Assembly (NCBI GenBank): GCA_027489105.1 | Contig: JAIYAJ010000163.1 | Coordinates: 1-8,565 of the forward strand | DNA from: Zymomonas sp. | Lineage (GTDB): Bacteria; Pseudomonadota; Alphaproteobacteria; Sphingomonadales; Sphingomonadaceae | Direction of reading: 5' to 3' | Length of the DNA: 8,565 bases | Part shown: one piece after another, positions 1 to 6,001 of the stretch | Numbering within the stretch: position 1 is the stretch's first letter | How the letters are laid out: each line of letters starts with the position of its first letter | Position numbers and translations under genes: made by a program | The notes under the pieces: generated by a model | Database searches by the model: none | The model's input: the letters and a program-made list of their open reading frames with translations, nothing else | Told to the model about the DNA's origin: nothing

Positions 1-1
1 C

Positions 2-136
2 GGCCACGCCTCGGCGACGGGCGACTACGGCCACGCCTCGGCGACGGGCGACTCCGGCCACGCCTCGGCGACGGGCGACTACGGCCACGCCTCGGCGACG
101 GGCGACTCCGGCCACGCCTCGGCGACGGGCGACTAC
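2..136 (+). repeat. In-frame 27-bp tandem repeat, five copies (54-bp higher-order unit)
   Basis: Units at 2-28, 29-55, 56-82, 83-109 and 110-136 are identical except for one base in the final codon, which alternates tac, tcc, tac, tcc, tac. The true duplicating unit is therefore probably 54 bp. The lack of synonymous drift points to recent expansion or ongoing homogenisation. The array continues left of the window. Confidence 0.95.
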
Positions 137-313
137 GGATGGGCAATCAGCAACCAAGGCAAGGCCAAGGCAGGGCAAGACGGGATCGTCACGATCCGAT
201 ACGCGGCCCGAAACGGCAAGTACCGGGTCGCGGTCGGCTATGTCGGCGAGGACGGGATCAAGGCGGACGTTTGGTATCGCGCTGACAGCGACGGGCGGCT
301 CGTCCCGGCCTGA
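2..313 (+). CDS. C-terminal part of a GHASATGDY-repeat phage protein (DUF7666-like)
   Basis: The gene is cut by the left window edge; 103 codons are visible before TGA at 311-313. It opens with five 9-residue repeats, GHASATGDY alternating with GHASATGDS, encoded by 27-bp units that differ only at the last codon (tac/tcc). A 58-residue unique tail follows, with a GYVGEDGIKADVWY motif and the end DGRLVPA. From memory, phage and bacterial proteins grouped under DUF7666 have the same plan: long 'ASxGDxS' repeats, then a short globular tail with a 'DGxKIKxDxWYxxxxGE' motif. No enzymatic role is known to me. The repeats resemble the short turn-rich repeats of beta-solenoid or YadA-head proteins, so a structural or binding role is possible but is inference. 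The N-terminus and total repeat number are outside the window. Confidence 0.8.
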   Translation, partial: GHASATGDYGHASATGDSGHASATGDYGHASATGDSGHASATGDYGWAISNQGKAKAGQDGIVTIRYAARNGKYRVAVGYVGEDGIKADVWYRADSDGRLVPA

Positions 314-335
314 ACGGGAATGGGCCGGGACGGGC
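298..335 (+). terminator. 13-bp hairpin around the stop codon, possible terminator
   Basis: Bases 298-310 pair with 323-335 without mismatch (one G-U), leaving a 12-nt loop that contains the TGA stop codon at 311-313. The stem is almost all G-C. It separates the repeat-protein gene from the operon starting at 446. No T-tract follows, so a classical intrinsic terminator is not proven. It could instead protect the mRNA 3' end or act in a host with relaxed U-tract needs. Confidence 0.5.
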
Positions 336-371
336 GGGGACACCCGTGGATGACCTGATGCGCCGGGCAAC

Positions 372-445
372 GTGACCGAGTTACGGTAATCACTAGTACG
401 ATCCGCGACGGGGCGGGGATTGCAGACACGGAGGTTACGGGCAAT
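372..445 (+). promoter_or_regulatory. Possible promoter/operator and leader of the early operon
   Basis: This is the only clearly AT-richer patch between the first gene and the replication module. It contains a small palindrome TTACGGTAA (381-389), the palindrome ACTAGT (392-397), a -10-like TACGAT (397-402) and a weak -35-like GTGACC (372-377); the 19-nt spacing is long. GTTACGG occurs twice (380-386 and 434-440), which could be operator half-sites. A Shine-Dalgarno GGAGG sits at 430-434, 11 nt before the ATG at 446. The RBS is convincing; the promoter is a weak guess. Confidence 0.35.
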
Positions 446-1300
446 ATGTCAGACCAGAAAGCACCAGCATTTCAGTTCTACGCCAAAGACTGGCTCGGCG
501 ATCCGGCGCTGCGAATGTGCTCCCTTGCGGCCCGCGGGCTGTGGGTTGACGTGCTCGCCCTGATGTTCGGCGGCGACCGTCGCGGCTACCTCTCGGCTGG
601 CGGCAAGCCCGTTCCGACCGAACGTATCGCCCGCATGGTCGGTGCGTCCGAGGCCGAGGTGGAGCGGCTGCTGTCGGAGCTTGTCGAGACCGGCACCGCG
701 TCGCGTGAGCCGGATGGGACGATCTACTCACGGCGGATGGTTCGGGACGCCCGCAAAGTGGACCAATGCAGAGAGGCCGGGAAGCTGGGTGGAAACCCGA
801 CCCTTAAGGGTGGGGTTAAGGGTGGGGATAAGCACACCCCCAAGGGTGACGACAACCGAAACCCAACCCCTGCATCTGCTTCTGCATTTGCTTCTGCTGT
901 AAATACAAACCCCCCTACCCCCAAGGGGGCGGACGTGTCCGACTCGCCTAATACCGACCTTCCCGGCTTTTCCCGTTTCTGGAAAGCGTGGCCGTCCAAC
1001 GTCCGCAAGGTCAATCGGAAAGAGTGCCTCAAGATTTGGCGGAAAGACGGCCTTGAGGCGAAGGCCGACGCGATCGTTGACGCGGTGGACTTCTTCAAGC
1101 AGTCCATGCAGTGGGCGAAGGACGGTGGCGAGTGGATTCCCCAGCCTTCAACGTGGCTTAACCAGGAACGCTGGACCGCCGCCGAGAACGCCCCGTACAT
1201 GCTGGACGGGCACGTCATCCCCGAGCCTGACGCGGCGGACTACGCGGCGATCGCGGCGGTACGGGCCGAGCTTGAGGCCGAGGGGGTGACCCGTGGCTAA
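446..1300 (+). CDS. Phage replication initiator, lambda O-like two-domain organisation
   Basis: 284 residues, ATG start with GGAGG 11 nt upstream. Residues about 7-108 (FQFYAKDWLGDPALRMCSLAARG and onward) match the winged-helix N-terminal domain of phage replisome organisers (YdaU/DUF1376-like). Residues about 112-171 are a low-complexity linker rich in Lys, Gly, Pro and Ala/Ser. Residues about 173-243 are the conserved C-terminal domain of such proteins: FWKAWP, then KxxRKECLKIW, then WIPQPSTWLNQERW. By family knowledge the N-terminal domain binds origin DNA and the C-terminal domain recruits the helicase or its loader. It is the first gene of a tightly overlapping run, directly before a possible helicase-type ATPase, which supports initiation of phage DNA replication. 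The linker DNA carries repeats that may be the origin. The specific subfamily is uncertain. Confidence 0.8.
   Translation: MSDQKAPAFQFYAKDWLGDPALRMCSLAARGLWVDVLALMFGGDRRGYLSAGGKPVPTERIARMVGASEAEVERLLSELVETGTASREPDGTIYSRRMVRDARKVDQCREAGKLGGNPTLKGGVKGGDKHTPKGDDNRNPTPASASAFASAVNTNPPTPKGADVSDSPNTDLPGFSRFWKAWPSNVRKVNRKECLKIWRKDGLEAKADAIVDAVDFFKQSMQWAKDGGEWIPQPSTWLNQERWTAAENAPYMLDGHVIPEPDAADYAAIAAVRAELEAEGVTRG
801..929 (+). other. Candidate replication origin inside the initiator gene
   Basis: The linker-coding stretch holds two perfect tandem 12-mers TTAAGGGTGGGG (804-815, 816-827) preceded by the palindrome CCCTTAAGGG (801-810). Two exact copies of ACCCCCAAGGG lie at 836-846 and 917-927, and between them is an AT-richer stretch (about 871-910) with repeated GCTTCTGC. 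Iterons plus an AT-rich segment in the middle of gene O is the arrangement of the lambda origin. The repeats also encode a plain Lys/Gly-rich linker, so they may only reflect low-complexity coding. The origin role is inference. Confidence 0.4.
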
Positions 1301-1754
1301 GACGATCGGCGGCATTCTGGCCGGCGAGGTGGAGACTGCCCGGCACGTTATTGAGCGCGCCCTCGCGGTGGACCTGCTCAGCATGCGGACGCTCGCCTTG
1401 GGTGCCCTGAAACAGCACGGATTCAAGCGGTCCATGCTCCAGTGCCCTGACGTGGCGGCGATCCTTAACGCCGTTTGCGACTGGCACGGCGAGGGCAAGG
1501 TGCTGCGGGAGACGTGCGACGAGTTGGGCATCGTCGGCCCGGCTCGGGAGGCGCAGCTTGTGGACGTGCTGCGGTGCTACGCCAAGGCGTGGCTTGAATC
1601 GGCGGGGTGCTGGGGCGGCACGGGACCGGGACAGTGGGACGACGCACGGCTGGCCGACGCGATCGGCATGTCGATGGTCCACCCCGACCGCGACCCGGAC
1701 GTTAACGCGGTGGCTCTGGTCAACATGGCACGGGCGACGAAAGGGGCGGCGTGA
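1293..1754 (+). CDS. Replication-module protein, possibly DnaB N-terminal-like domain
   Basis: 153 residues, GTG start (GTGGCTAAG) overlapping the upstream gene by 8 nt. I do not recognise it with certainty. It is predicted to be mostly helical. Residues about 13-100 loosely follow the DnaB N-terminal (helicase collar) pattern: helices, a GF..S..CP.VAAILNAVCDWHGEGK stretch where DnaB has F..PEH..IF.AI..L...G, then an ELG-hG turn and a further helix ending near YAKAW. Residues 103-116 are Gly-rich and 117-148 are helical. It lies between the O-like initiator and the RecA-fold ATPase, so a split helicase (collar and motor as separate proteins) or a helicase loader would fit. Both are inference from position and weak pattern; the coding call itself is secure. 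Confidence 0.7.
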   Translation: MAKTIGGILAGEVETARHVIERALAVDLLSMRTLALGALKQHGFKRSMLQCPDVAAILNAVCDWHGEGKVLRETCDELGIVGPAREAQLVDVLRCYAKAWLESAGCWGGTGPGQWDDARLADAIGMSMVHPDRDPDVNAVALVNMARATKGAA

Positions 1755-2731
1755 TGGACCTCGCACAAGCTAGGCGGATCGCAGAGGCCGTGACCCGCAA
1801 CCGTCGCCCCGGCGCGTCTAGCTCCCTTGTGGAGCGGGCCGAGGCTGCGAAGCGCGGCGACCTGACCAGCGTCCCGATGTGCTCCAAGATCCTCACGCAC
1901 CTTGCCAAGCCGTGCCTAAAGGGTCAGGTCGTGATCGTGTCGGGCGCGGCGTCGGTGTCCAAGTCGTTTTTCATCACGCAGAACATGATCGATTGGCACC
2001 GGGGCGGGATTCCCTTTGCCGGGTGGTTCTTCGAGGACAGCCAATCCGTCTACCTCGCCCGCATGCTGGCGCAGCTTGACGGTGACGCGAACCTGAAAGA
2101 CTCCGACTGGATCATGGAGCACCCGGCCGAGTGGGACGAGGCTTACAACCGGCACCGCGACACGCTCGACTGCATCGCGGACAGCATCGAGGCGGACTCG
2201 GGCAAGTCGTACAACTACGGCGAGGCGTTGCTGTGGGTGCGGGAGCGTGTGGAGCAGGGCTGCCGGATCGTGGTGCTTGACCCTGTGACGGCGCTGGACA
2301 AGGAAGGCCCGGGCATGTCCGGCGAGTCGTGGAACGCCGACAAGCAATTCGTCCGCGAGTTGGGCCGGATCGTGGCGGGCAAGGCTACCGCGATCATCGT
2401 AACGCACCCGAGCGCGGACGGAACCAGGATGGCGGGCGGCGAGGGGTTCATCCGGTTCGCCCACACCGTCATCGAACTGTCAGCCAACTACGACGAGAAG
2501 AAGGTGTGGGTGCTCGACGTGTTCGGCGGTCGCGTGGAGGTGACGCCGAACCGGATGGCGCGGATCGCCAAGGCCCGAGAGGGGACGGGGACGGGCAAGG
2601 TGGTTGCGCTGGACTTCGCCCGCAAGCTCAACCCTCACGACCCGACCGAGCTTGTGCGGCTGGTGTTTACCGACGTGGGCATTGTGTGCCCGAAACCGAA
2701 GAACAGCAGGATCGGAGGCGACGATGAGTAA
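1754..2731 (+). CDS. RecA/DnaB/RepA-fold ATPase, probable phage replicative helicase motor
   Basis: 325 residues from the ATG at 1754, which shares one base with the upstream stop; an in-frame GTG at 1751 is an equal alternative. Walker A is at residues 63-71 (SGAASVSKS), Walker B at 171-176 (RIVVLD), and the FFED at 92-95 lies where DnaB has its SLEM catalytic-glutamate motif, followed by SVYLARML in place of the usual Arg-containing helix. ATAIIVTHPS (211-220) corresponds to motif H3 (SQ in DnaB, HH in RepA), and GGEGFIRFAHTVIEL follows as in RepA/AAA_25 proteins. The length suits a RepA-type hexameric helicase lacking the DnaB N-terminal domain. The second Gly of GxxxxGK[ST] is Ser69, which is unusual; Lys70 and Ser71 remain. 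It likely unwinds phage DNA, with the two preceding proteins as partners. A RecA-like recombinase or loader is the alternative. Confidence 0.8.
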   Translation: MDLAQARRIAEAVTRNRRPGASSSLVERAEAAKRGDLTSVPMCSKILTHLAKPCLKGQVVIVSGAASVSKSFFITQNMIDWHRGGIPFAGWFFEDSQSVYLARMLAQLDGDANLKDSDWIMEHPAEWDEAYNRHRDTLDCIADSIEADSGKSYNYGEALLWVRERVEQGCRIVVLDPVTALDKEGPGMSGESWNADKQFVRELGRIVAGKATAIIVTHPSADGTRMAGGEGFIRFAHTVIELSANYDEKKVWVLDVFGGRVEVTPNRMARIAKAREGTGTGKVVALDFARKLNPHDPTELVRLVFTDVGIVCPKPKNSRIGGDDE

Positions 2732-3077
2732 CGCGACAAAGCGAAACCCGAGGTGCGGCCGTCGTCGGTCGCGGTACATGGGGCCGGGCTATACGCCCCT
2801 GTGCGGTATCGAGCTTGACCCCGCCTACCGCGAACAGATGGTCCAAGCCGCGATCCGCCGTATCGAGTCGGAGATTGGCCCGATCGTGACGCCGGAGGAG
2901 TTTGCGAACCTTGAGCCCTTGTACGGGTCGGACGGAAGCCGGTTCGCTGGGGTGGAGGAGGCGGTGCTACGGCTCGGCAAGTCGCGGCGGGCGATCTACC
3001 GGGCGATGAAGGCGGGCCGTCCGGTGCAAGGCGTGATGTTGAGTCGGTCCCCGTTCGGGAAGGTAGGTGCGGCGTGA
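2724..3077 (+). CDS. Small protein with NUMOD1-like helix-turn-helix C-terminus
   Basis: 117 residues from ATG 2724, overlapping the ATPase by 8 nt, with CGGAGG at about 2713-2718 as RBS. An upstream in-frame start at 2604 would bury the gene in the ATPase and is less likely. The N-terminus is very basic (NPRCGRRRSR). The middle (about 31-66) is probably helical. Residues about 73-107, RFAGVEEAVLRLGKSRRAI followed by a basic YRAMKAGR, match the NUMOD1 pattern (EAxxxLGxSxxxIxxxxxG) seen as a DNA-binding tail in homing endonucleases and phage proteins. No nuclease motif is visible. It overlaps the methyltransferase by 4 nt (GTGA), so a DNA-binding partner or regulator of that enzyme is possible but unproven. 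Confidence 0.7.
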   Translation: MSNATKRNPRCGRRRSRYMGPGYTPLCGIELDPAYREQMVQAAIRRIESEIGPIVTPEEFANLEPLYGSDGSRFAGVEEAVLRLGKSRRAIYRAMKAGRPVQGVMLSRSPFGKVGAA

Positions 3078-3988
3078 GTGTGATCTTTGCCCAATCCGAC
3101 GCGACGAGCCTCCCGCTTGCCGACGACTCGGTAGACCTTACCTTCACGTCGCCGCCGTACATGGACGCCCGCACCTACGGCATCGGCGCGCAACGCGAGT
3201 GCTCGGAGTGGGTGGACTGGATGGTGGGCGTGGTGTCCGAATGCGTGCGGGTGACGCGCGGGCTCGTGATCGTCAACTGTGCCGGTGTGACCCGTGACTG
3301 GTGCTACTGGCCCGGGTGCGAGGGGCTGCTGTACGAGTGGTGGCGTCGCGGCGGGCGTTGCTGGCGTCCGTGCTACTGGCGTCGCGTCGGCATCCCCGGC
3401 AGCGGCGGGAAGCAGTGGTATCGGGCCGACGTGGAATACCTGCTGGCGTTCACTAAGGCGACGGGGCCGATCGAATGGGCCGAGCCGACCGCGAACGGGC
3501 ACGCTCCGAAGTGGGGGCCGGGCGGGGAGATGTCGCACCGGCTCGGCAGTGGGGCGAGGGTGAACGAGTTGTCATCGCGTTTCCCAGAGAAGCGTAACGA
3601 TCGGATCGTAAGGCGTGGCCTGCAATGTGGCGGCGGGTCGCGTCGGCCTGATGGGACGGTGAAGCAGGGCGGCTACGGCATGCCCGCCAAGGCCAACCCC
3701 GGCAACGTCGTGAGCGTCAAGGTCGGGGGCGGGCAGATGGGTTCGCCGCTCGCCCACGAGAATGAGGCCCCGTTCCCCGAGGCGTTGCCCGCGTACTTCA
3801 TCCGCTCTCACTGCAAGCCAGGCGGGATCGTACTGGACCCGTTCAGCGGATCGGGAACGACGGTCGCGGCGGCGGTCAAGTCGGGGCGGCGCGGGATCGG
3901 GCTAGACCTGCGGATGAGTCAGTGCGAGCTGGGGCGGCGTCGCGTGGATAGCGAGTGCGGACTGTTTGCGGTTGGAGGTGCGGCGTGA
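3074..3988 (+). CDS. DNA methyltransferase, beta class, probably N4-cytosine (SPPY)
   Basis: 304 residues, GTG start in a GTGA overlap. Motif IV is TSPPY at 25-29 and motif I is LDPFSGSGTT at 254-263. That order (IV near the N-terminus, AdoMet-binding motif near the C-terminus) defines the beta class of the N4/N6 methylase family (PF01555). PFPEALPAYFI (233-243) is the family's conserved lead-in to motif I, and GRRGIGLDL (271-279) is the following acidic strand. SPPY rather than DPPY favours N4-cytosine, though some N6-adenine enzymes also have it. The central part (about 105-230) would hold target recognition. No restriction enzyme is visible beside it, so it is likely a solitary phage methyltransferase that protects against host restriction or marks the phage genome. 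Transcriptional use of the mark is possible. Confidence 0.9.
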   Translation: MSVIFAQSDATSLPLADDSVDLTFTSPPYMDARTYGIGAQRECSEWVDWMVGVVSECVRVTRGLVIVNCAGVTRDWCYWPGCEGLLYEWWRRGGRCWRPCYWRRVGIPGSGGKQWYRADVEYLLAFTKATGPIEWAEPTANGHAPKWGPGGEMSHRLGSGARVNELSSRFPEKRNDRIVRRGLQCGGGSRRPDGTVKQGGYGMPAKANPGNVVSVKVGGGQMGSPLAHENEAPFPEALPAYFIRSHCKPGGIVLDPFSGSGTTVAAAVKSGRRGIGLDLRMSQCELGRRRVDSECGLFAVGGAA

Positions 3989-4245
3989 TCGGTCCCGAAC
4001 GGAAGCTGTTGGCCCACATCGCGGCCCACCCCGGCACGTCGCCGATCGACGCGGTGCGGGCGATGTACCCGAAGGACCGCACGCCGATGCGGCGCGCGAC
4101 GGAACTGATCGAGCGTGGGACGAATCTGGCGCGGCTGGGGCTGTGCCATGCGTGGGCGGAAGGGCCGGACCCGTACAGCGGGCAACGGTGGGAACTGACG
4201 CGGCGGGGGCGGGAAGTCATCAACAGGAAAGGACGTGAGGCATGA
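3985..4245 (+). CDS. Small winged-helix-like protein
   Basis: 86 residues from GTG 3985, chosen because GGAGG at 3974-3978 lies 6 nt upstream and the start forms the GTGA overlap typical here; an upstream in-frame GTG at 3955 is worse. The N-terminal half reads as two helices and a turn (ERKLLAHIAAHPGTSPIDAV), followed by ATELIERGTNLARLGLC, then a hairpin-like YSGQRWELTRRGREVI. ERG..L.RLGL...... WELT..G is the usual look of a winged-helix domain: recognition helix, then wing ending in 'LTxxG'. It could be a transcriptional regulator of the operon, but no specific family is assigned. Confidence 0.65.
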   Translation: MIGPERKLLAHIAAHPGTSPIDAVRAMYPKDRTPMRRATELIERGTNLARLGLCHAWAEGPDPYSGQRWELTRRGREVINRKGREA

Positions 4246-4451
4246 GTGAGACGTGGATTTGGATCGGCGTTGCGTGGGCGTATGTCGTGATCGGCATCGC
4301 TGTAATGGCGTACACGGATGACTCGGCACCGGACGGCGCTGGCGAGCGTGAGAGGTTCGGGATTTCGCTGGCGGCCGGCGTGCTCTGGCCGATCGCGGCA
4401 CCGGCGTTCTGGGTCTACTCCCTGATTAAGTGGCTCGGAGGTGGCAAGTGA
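4242..4451 (+). CDS. Small two-TM membrane protein
   Basis: 69 residues, ATG in an ATGA overlap with the gene before, with AAAGGA about 10 nt upstream. Two hydrophobic segments are visible, about residues 5-24 (WIWIGVAWAYVVIGIAVMAY) and 41-64 (ISLAAGVLWPIAAPAFWVYS and onward), joined by a charged loop TDDSAPDGAGERER. The end is KWLGGGK. No signal-peptide cleavage site is apparent. Small membrane proteins in phage early operons are common, with roles from superinfection exclusion to membrane tethering of replication, but nothing in the sequence picks one. It is unlikely to be a holin given its place among early genes, though that cannot be excluded. Confidence 0.65.
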   Translation: MSETWIWIGVAWAYVVIGIAVMAYTDDSAPDGAGERERFGISLAAGVLWPIAAPAFWVYSLIKWLGGGK

Positions 4452-4894
4452 CCGACGAGACGATCCCGGCAACGCCGGACAGCAACGTAAACGCGGTGAT
4501 GCGTGAGATGGCCGAGCGGTCCGCTAAGGGGCTGGCGAAGTACGGCACGACCACCGAGCGGGCGGACCTCACCGCGACGGACTGGTTGCAGCACGCGAAA
4601 GAGGAAATGCTCGACGGGGCGGTGTATCTCCACAAGGCGAAGGCCGAGATTGAACGGCTCCGCGACGCCCTGAAACTGTCCGAGGCGGTCGCGACTGACG
4701 CGGACTTCGCGGCGCAGCAGGCGTCTGACGAGAACGGGCGGCTCGTCGCGGAAGTGGAACGGCTCCGGGCCGAAGTGGAGCGGCTTACACCGAAGTATCC
4801 GACTCTAGAGGAGCGGGCGAAGTGGAAGGGAACGGGCATGGGCGGGCAGTTCATCCCGAAACGCCGAGACGCCGCGATCGGGGGTGGCAAGTGA
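4448..4894 (+). CDS. MazG/dNTP-pyrophosphohydrolase-like helical protein with coiled coil
   Basis: 148 residues from GTG 4448, fixed by GGAGG at 4437-4441 (6 nt spacing) and the GTGA overlap; the in-frame GTG at 4430 is upstream of that RBS. Residues 31-61 read KYGTTTER.DL...DWLQHAKEEMLDGAVYL, a pattern frequent in phage proteins related to all-alpha NTP pyrophosphohydrolases, where the EExxD unit (EEMLD, 52-56) binds Mg2+. Only one such half is evident, so catalytic competence is uncertain. Residues about 62-114 form a coiled coil (IERLRDALKL; RLVAEVERLRAEVERL). The tail has GMGGQFIPKRR. Hydrolysis of non-canonical nucleotides, or a purely structural derivative of that fold, are the options. 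Confidence 0.65.
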   Translation: MTDETIPATPDSNVNAVMREMAERSAKGLAKYGTTTERADLTATDWLQHAKEEMLDGAVYLHKAKAEIERLRDALKLSEAVATDADFAAQQASDENGRLVAEVERLRAEVERLTPKYPTLEERAKWKGTGMGGQFIPKRRDAAIGGGK

Positions 4895-5520
4895 CGGAGA
4901 CAGCACGACCGTATCAGAGGCACCCGGACAATCCGACGATCGTCATCCGGAAGGTTGAAGCCTTCACGTGGGCTGCCGCTGGGAAAGACCCGGCAGAGGC
5001 CAACGGCTTCCAGAACGAACTGAACATGCTTGCGGCCGAGGTGTCGCGGCTCCGGGCCGAACTCGCCGAGTTTGACCATCGGTTCGCGGACGCATCGAGC
5101 CGCACCGCACTAGCCGAGCGGCTGGCCGAGGCGGCGTGCGCCGAGCGCGACAAGTACCGGGCCGAGGCGGAAGCGGCGCGGCGGTACAGGGCGGCCAACG
5201 AACTGTGGAACGCCGACATTGACGACCGCACCCCGCCGCACGATTCGACGGTGGACGAGATGCACGCGGCTTGGGACGAGTGGGGCCGCCTCATCGCGGA
5301 CGGCGACGCTAAGGCCGGGATCGTGGCGCGGCGCGTGACGTACGGCGTGGAAGGCAAACACCCGGGCGGACTCGGCTGGTTCGACGTGTCCGACATCCGG
5401 CCCGCAACGCTCTCGGCCGCGAGGGACGCGGCGAGATTCATGAACGGCGGGCCATACGGCGTCGCCTACCGCCCCGTGCGCGTCACGGTCGAGTCGTTCG
5501 GGGAAGGCGGTGCGAAGTGA
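4891..5520 (+). CDS. Coiled-coil protein of unknown function
   Basis: 209 residues from GTG 4891 in a GTGA overlap, with a G-rich RBS (GGGGG at 4880-4884). An in-frame start at 4822 would overlap the preceding gene by over 70 nt and is rejected. Residues about 40-105 are predicted coiled coil, Ala/Glu/Arg-rich (EVSRLRAELAEF; AERLAEAACAERDKYRAEAE). A second part (about 118-180) has DEMHAAWDEWGRLIADGDA and KHPGGLGWFDVSDI. The last part ends YGVAYRPVRVTVESFGEGGAK and resembles the end of the next gene's product. I recognise no domain. The coiled coil shared with the upstream neighbour could let the two proteins interact, which is inference only. Confidence 0.6.
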   Translation: MTETARPYQRHPDNPTIVIRKVEAFTWAAAGKDPAEANGFQNELNMLAAEVSRLRAELAEFDHRFADASSRTALAERLAEAACAERDKYRAEAEAARRYRAANELWNADIDDRTPPHDSTVDEMHAAWDEWGRLIADGDAKAGIVARRVTYGVEGKHPGGLGWFDVSDIRPATLSAARDAARFMNGGPYGVAYRPVRVTVESFGEGGAK

Positions 5521-5798
5521 GCGAGACAATCTGGATCGTTGAGAAGCGGCACCCGTTCCACTGCCCCGAATGGCAAGCGTCCACCCACAATGTGCCAGAC
5601 CCGTATAGCTGCTGCTCTCTGGACACCGTGCCAGTCCCCAGCGTCTATCGAGGCCCGGACGCCGAGGCTACGGCACGCAACGAAGCCGACGAGGACAACG
5701 CACTGGCGGCGTCGCATGTGTCGTCACGCCTCTGGGAATACCGGGCAATGGCGTATCAGCCCGTCGCGACGCGGCACGGGGAAGGCGGTGCGTCATGA
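5517..5798 (+). CDS. Short protein of unknown function
   Basis: 93 residues, GTG start in a GTGA overlap, with GGAAGGCGG about 7 nt upstream. The N-terminus MSETIWIVEKRHPFHCPEW contains His and Cys, and CC occurs at 32-33, but there is no clear zinc-finger spacing. The second half is acidic, then helical (EADEDNALAASHVSSRLWEY). Its end, YRAMAYQPVATRHGEGGAS, resembles the end of the preceding protein (YGVAYRPVRVTVESFGEGGAK), and the DNA under both ends shares an exact 16-mer (5499-5514 and 5777-5792). That suggests duplication or recombination of gene ends. Codon use and overlaps support coding; function is unknown. Confidence 0.6.
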   Translation: MSETIWIVEKRHPFHCPEWQASTHNVPDPYSCCSLDTVPVPSVYRGPDAEATARNEADEDNALAASHVSSRLWEYRAMAYQPVATRHGEGGAS

Positions 5799-5998
5799 CC
5801 TACCGACTCGGCGACCTAGTCCGCATCGCCCCGCACGGACAGCGACGCGGCAAGCAAGGCTTCCACCACTACGGACGGGGCCGCGTCGAAGGCGTCTCGG
5901 GACGCATGGTGATGGTCAAACCGTTCGGGCACAAGCGGGCGGAACGGATCGCGCCGGAACACCTGAAGCTGTGGCGAGGGAAGATGGGCGGGAAGTGA
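5795..5998 (+). CDS. Small SH3/KOW-like beta-barrel protein
   Basis: 67 residues, ATG in an ATGA overlap with GGAAGGCGG upstream. The pattern MTYRLGDLVRIAPHG, then GRGRVEGVSGRMVMVKPFG, then RIAPEHLKLW is a typical small SH3-like barrel: 'GDxVRI' first strand, 'GxGxVxGhxGxhhxVxF' hairpin and a final 'xxxxxxLxxW' strand. It is basic overall and may bind nucleic acid or protein. It closes the run of overlapping genes; the gene after it starts 3 nt past its stop, still consistent with one transcript. Confidence 0.65.
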   Translation: MTYRLGDLVRIAPHGQRRGKQGFHHYGRGRVEGVSGRMVMVKPFGHKRAERIAPEHLKLWRGKMGGK

Positions 5999-6001
5999 AA
6001 C

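Noticed and set aside
2..136. CRISPR-like regularly spaced repeats
   Set aside because: Units are contiguous with no spacers, stay in frame and encode a 9-residue repeat.
2604..2723. Upstream in-frame start for the NUMOD1-like protein
   Set aside because: It would overlap the ATPase by 128 nt, while ATG 2724 has its own CGGAGG RBS.
4822..4890. Upstream in-frame start for the second coiled-coil protein
   Set aside because: It would overlap the preceding gene by 73 nt. GTG 4891 gives the GTGA overlap seen at neighbouring junctions.
4426..5079. Long open frame on the minus strand opposite the coiled-coil genes
   Set aside because: It is a mirror of GC-biased codon positions. Its Ser/Arg-rich translation has no domain, and the plus-strand genes have RBSs and overlaps.
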